5,654 nt of DNA. Origin: Acidaminococcaceae bacterium (GTDB taxonomy: Bacteria; Bacillota; Negativicutes; Acidaminococcales; Acidaminococcaceae). A program made the translations under genes and the position numbers. The notes below the pieces were generated by a model. The model ran no database searches, had not been told where the DNA came from, and worked only from the letters and a program-made list of their open reading frames with translations. This document shows, one piece after another, positions 4,969 to 5,654 of this stretch. Where the stretch lies: assembly GCA_017443165.1 (NCBI GenBank), contig JAFSOW010000017.1, positions 1-5,654 of the forward strand. The letters are read 5' to 3'. Numbering within the stretch: position 1 is the first letter of the stretch; each line of letters begins with the position of its first letter.

Positions 4969-5654
4969 CTACACTTTCCGGATGGCTTCCAGCATGCGAA
5001 TCAGCCGCACATTCTCCTTAACGTCATGCACACGTATCAGACTGGCTCCGGCATATACAGCAGAAGCCGTGACTGCCAACGTTCCTTCCAGCCGTTCTTC
5101 CGGCGGAAGAGTCTGCTTTAGTCCCAAAACATTGCCGATTGTAGCCTTGCGCGATGCCGCCATTAGGACTGGATACGAATTTACGGTAAGGGCGTTCAGA
5201 TTCTGCATCAGCCTCAGGTTCTGTTCATCATTTTTGGCAAAGCCGATGCCCGGGTCCAGAATGATTTTATCCGGACCGATCTGCCTCTCCTGCAAAAGAG
5301 CAGCCCTGTTCACCAGGTATTCCGTCACTTCCTGTACCACGTTCTTATATTCGCACTGTTGCTGCATATCTTTGGACGTGCCTCTGCGATGCATTAAAAT
5401 AATGGGCGCTTTGGCTTCCGCCACTACATCCATCATCGCATCGTCTGCCGTCATGGCGCTGATATCATTGATGATATCGCCCCCGCACTCCAAGGCTTCC
5501 TTTGCCAATTGAGCGCGATACGTATCTACAGACACAATACTTTCCGGAAATCTCTTTTTGATTTCCGCCACCGCAGGCAGCACCCGCTGCCGTTCTTCCT
5601 CCGGGGTAACCGGATCGCTGCCGGGCCGGGTAGATTCTCCGCCGATATCCAATA
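4969..5654 (-). CDS. folP: Dihydropteroate synthase, C-terminal part (runs off right edge)
   Basis: FolP condenses 6-hydroxymethyl-dihydropterin diphosphate with p-aminobenzoate to form dihydropteroate and is the sulfonamide target. The window contains the last 228 or so codons, ending at TAG 4969-4971; the start, including the first pterin-phosphate loop (NxTxDSFxDGG type), lies beyond base 5654. The TTG at 5652-5650 is an internal Leu of LDIGGESTRPG, not a start. Visible motifs: IGGESTRPGSDPV near the left end of the protein fragment, VSVDTYRAQLAKEAL, GGDIINDISA, ILMHRRGT, IILDPGIGFAKN, ASRKATIGNVLG (the SRK phosphate-binding motif), EERLEGTLAVTASAVYAGASLIRVHDV, the conserved C-terminal segment. 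Full-length enzymes have about 270-280 residues, so roughly 45-50 are missing. folK follows after 83 nt. Confidence 0.95.
   Translation of the reverse strand, partial: LDIGGESTRPGSDPVTPEEERQRVLPAVAEIKKRFPESIVSVDTYRAQLAKEALECGGDIINDISAMTADDAMMDVVAEAKAPIILMHRRGTSKDMQQQCEYKNVVQEVTEYLVNRAALLQERQIGPDKIILDPGIGFAKNDEQNLRLMQNLNALTVNSYPVLMAASRKATIGNVLGLKQTLPPEERLEGTLAVTASAVYAGASLIRVHDVKENVRLIRMLEAIRKV

Noticed and set aside
4982..5512. 176-codon open frame on the plus strand opposite folP
   Set aside because: folP is unmistakable in this stretch. The plus-strand translation is Ser/Arg/Cys-rich without motifs, as expected of an antisense shadow of a moderately GC-rich gene. The same holds for the other plus-strand frames opposite murE, rsmH, mraZ and folK.

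Overview
The window carries the start of a division and cell wall (dcw) cluster on the minus strand, a small divergent gene on the plus strand, and the 3' part of a folate operon on the minus strand. Gene content and order (mraZ, rsmH, ftsL, murE, murF), AGGAGG-type ribosome binding sites and a meso-diaminopimelate-type MurE point to Bacillota. A hybrid-cluster-protein-associated DUF1858 protein suggests an anaerobe. Moderate GC and the general look of the MurF, FtsL and DUF1858 sequences fit the Negativicutes (for example Acidaminococcaceae-like), but this placement is an inference without any search.

Layout from right to left, in the direction of dcw transcription. At 4969-5654 folP (dihydropteroate synthase) runs off the right edge, followed by folK (4412-4885). 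A strong hairpin terminator at 4302-4332 lies between folK and the convergent DUF1858 gene (4037-4276, plus strand). That gene and mraZ are transcribed divergently from back-to-back promoters: an extended -10 promoter for DUF1858 and a TTGCAA-17-TATAAT promoter for mraZ. Between the mraZ -10 and its start codon lie four 10-nt direct repeats with TGG cores, a textbook-like MraZ operator. Then come mraZ (3427-3855), rsmH (2490-3416, 10 nt after mraZ), ftsL (2040-2423), a 132-nt gap holding a hairpin and a candidate promoter, murE (420-1907) and murF (1-423, ATGA overlap with murE, runs off the left edge).

MraZ is the repressor of its own operon. RsmH methylates 16S rRNA. FtsL is a divisome membrane protein. 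MurE and MurF perform the last two cytoplasmic amino-acid ligations of the UDP-MurNAc-pentapeptide precursor. FolP and FolK act in successive or adjacent steps of dihydropteroate synthesis. Most of the window is conserved core genome and I see no mobile element, CRISPR array, tRNA or rRNA. The points most worth a second look are the absence of a penicillin-binding protein gene (ftsI/spoVD) between ftsL and murE, the hairpin and promoter in that gap, the clear MraZ box array, and a His-to-Gln change in a conserved RsmH motif. I did not find evidence of an undescribed system.
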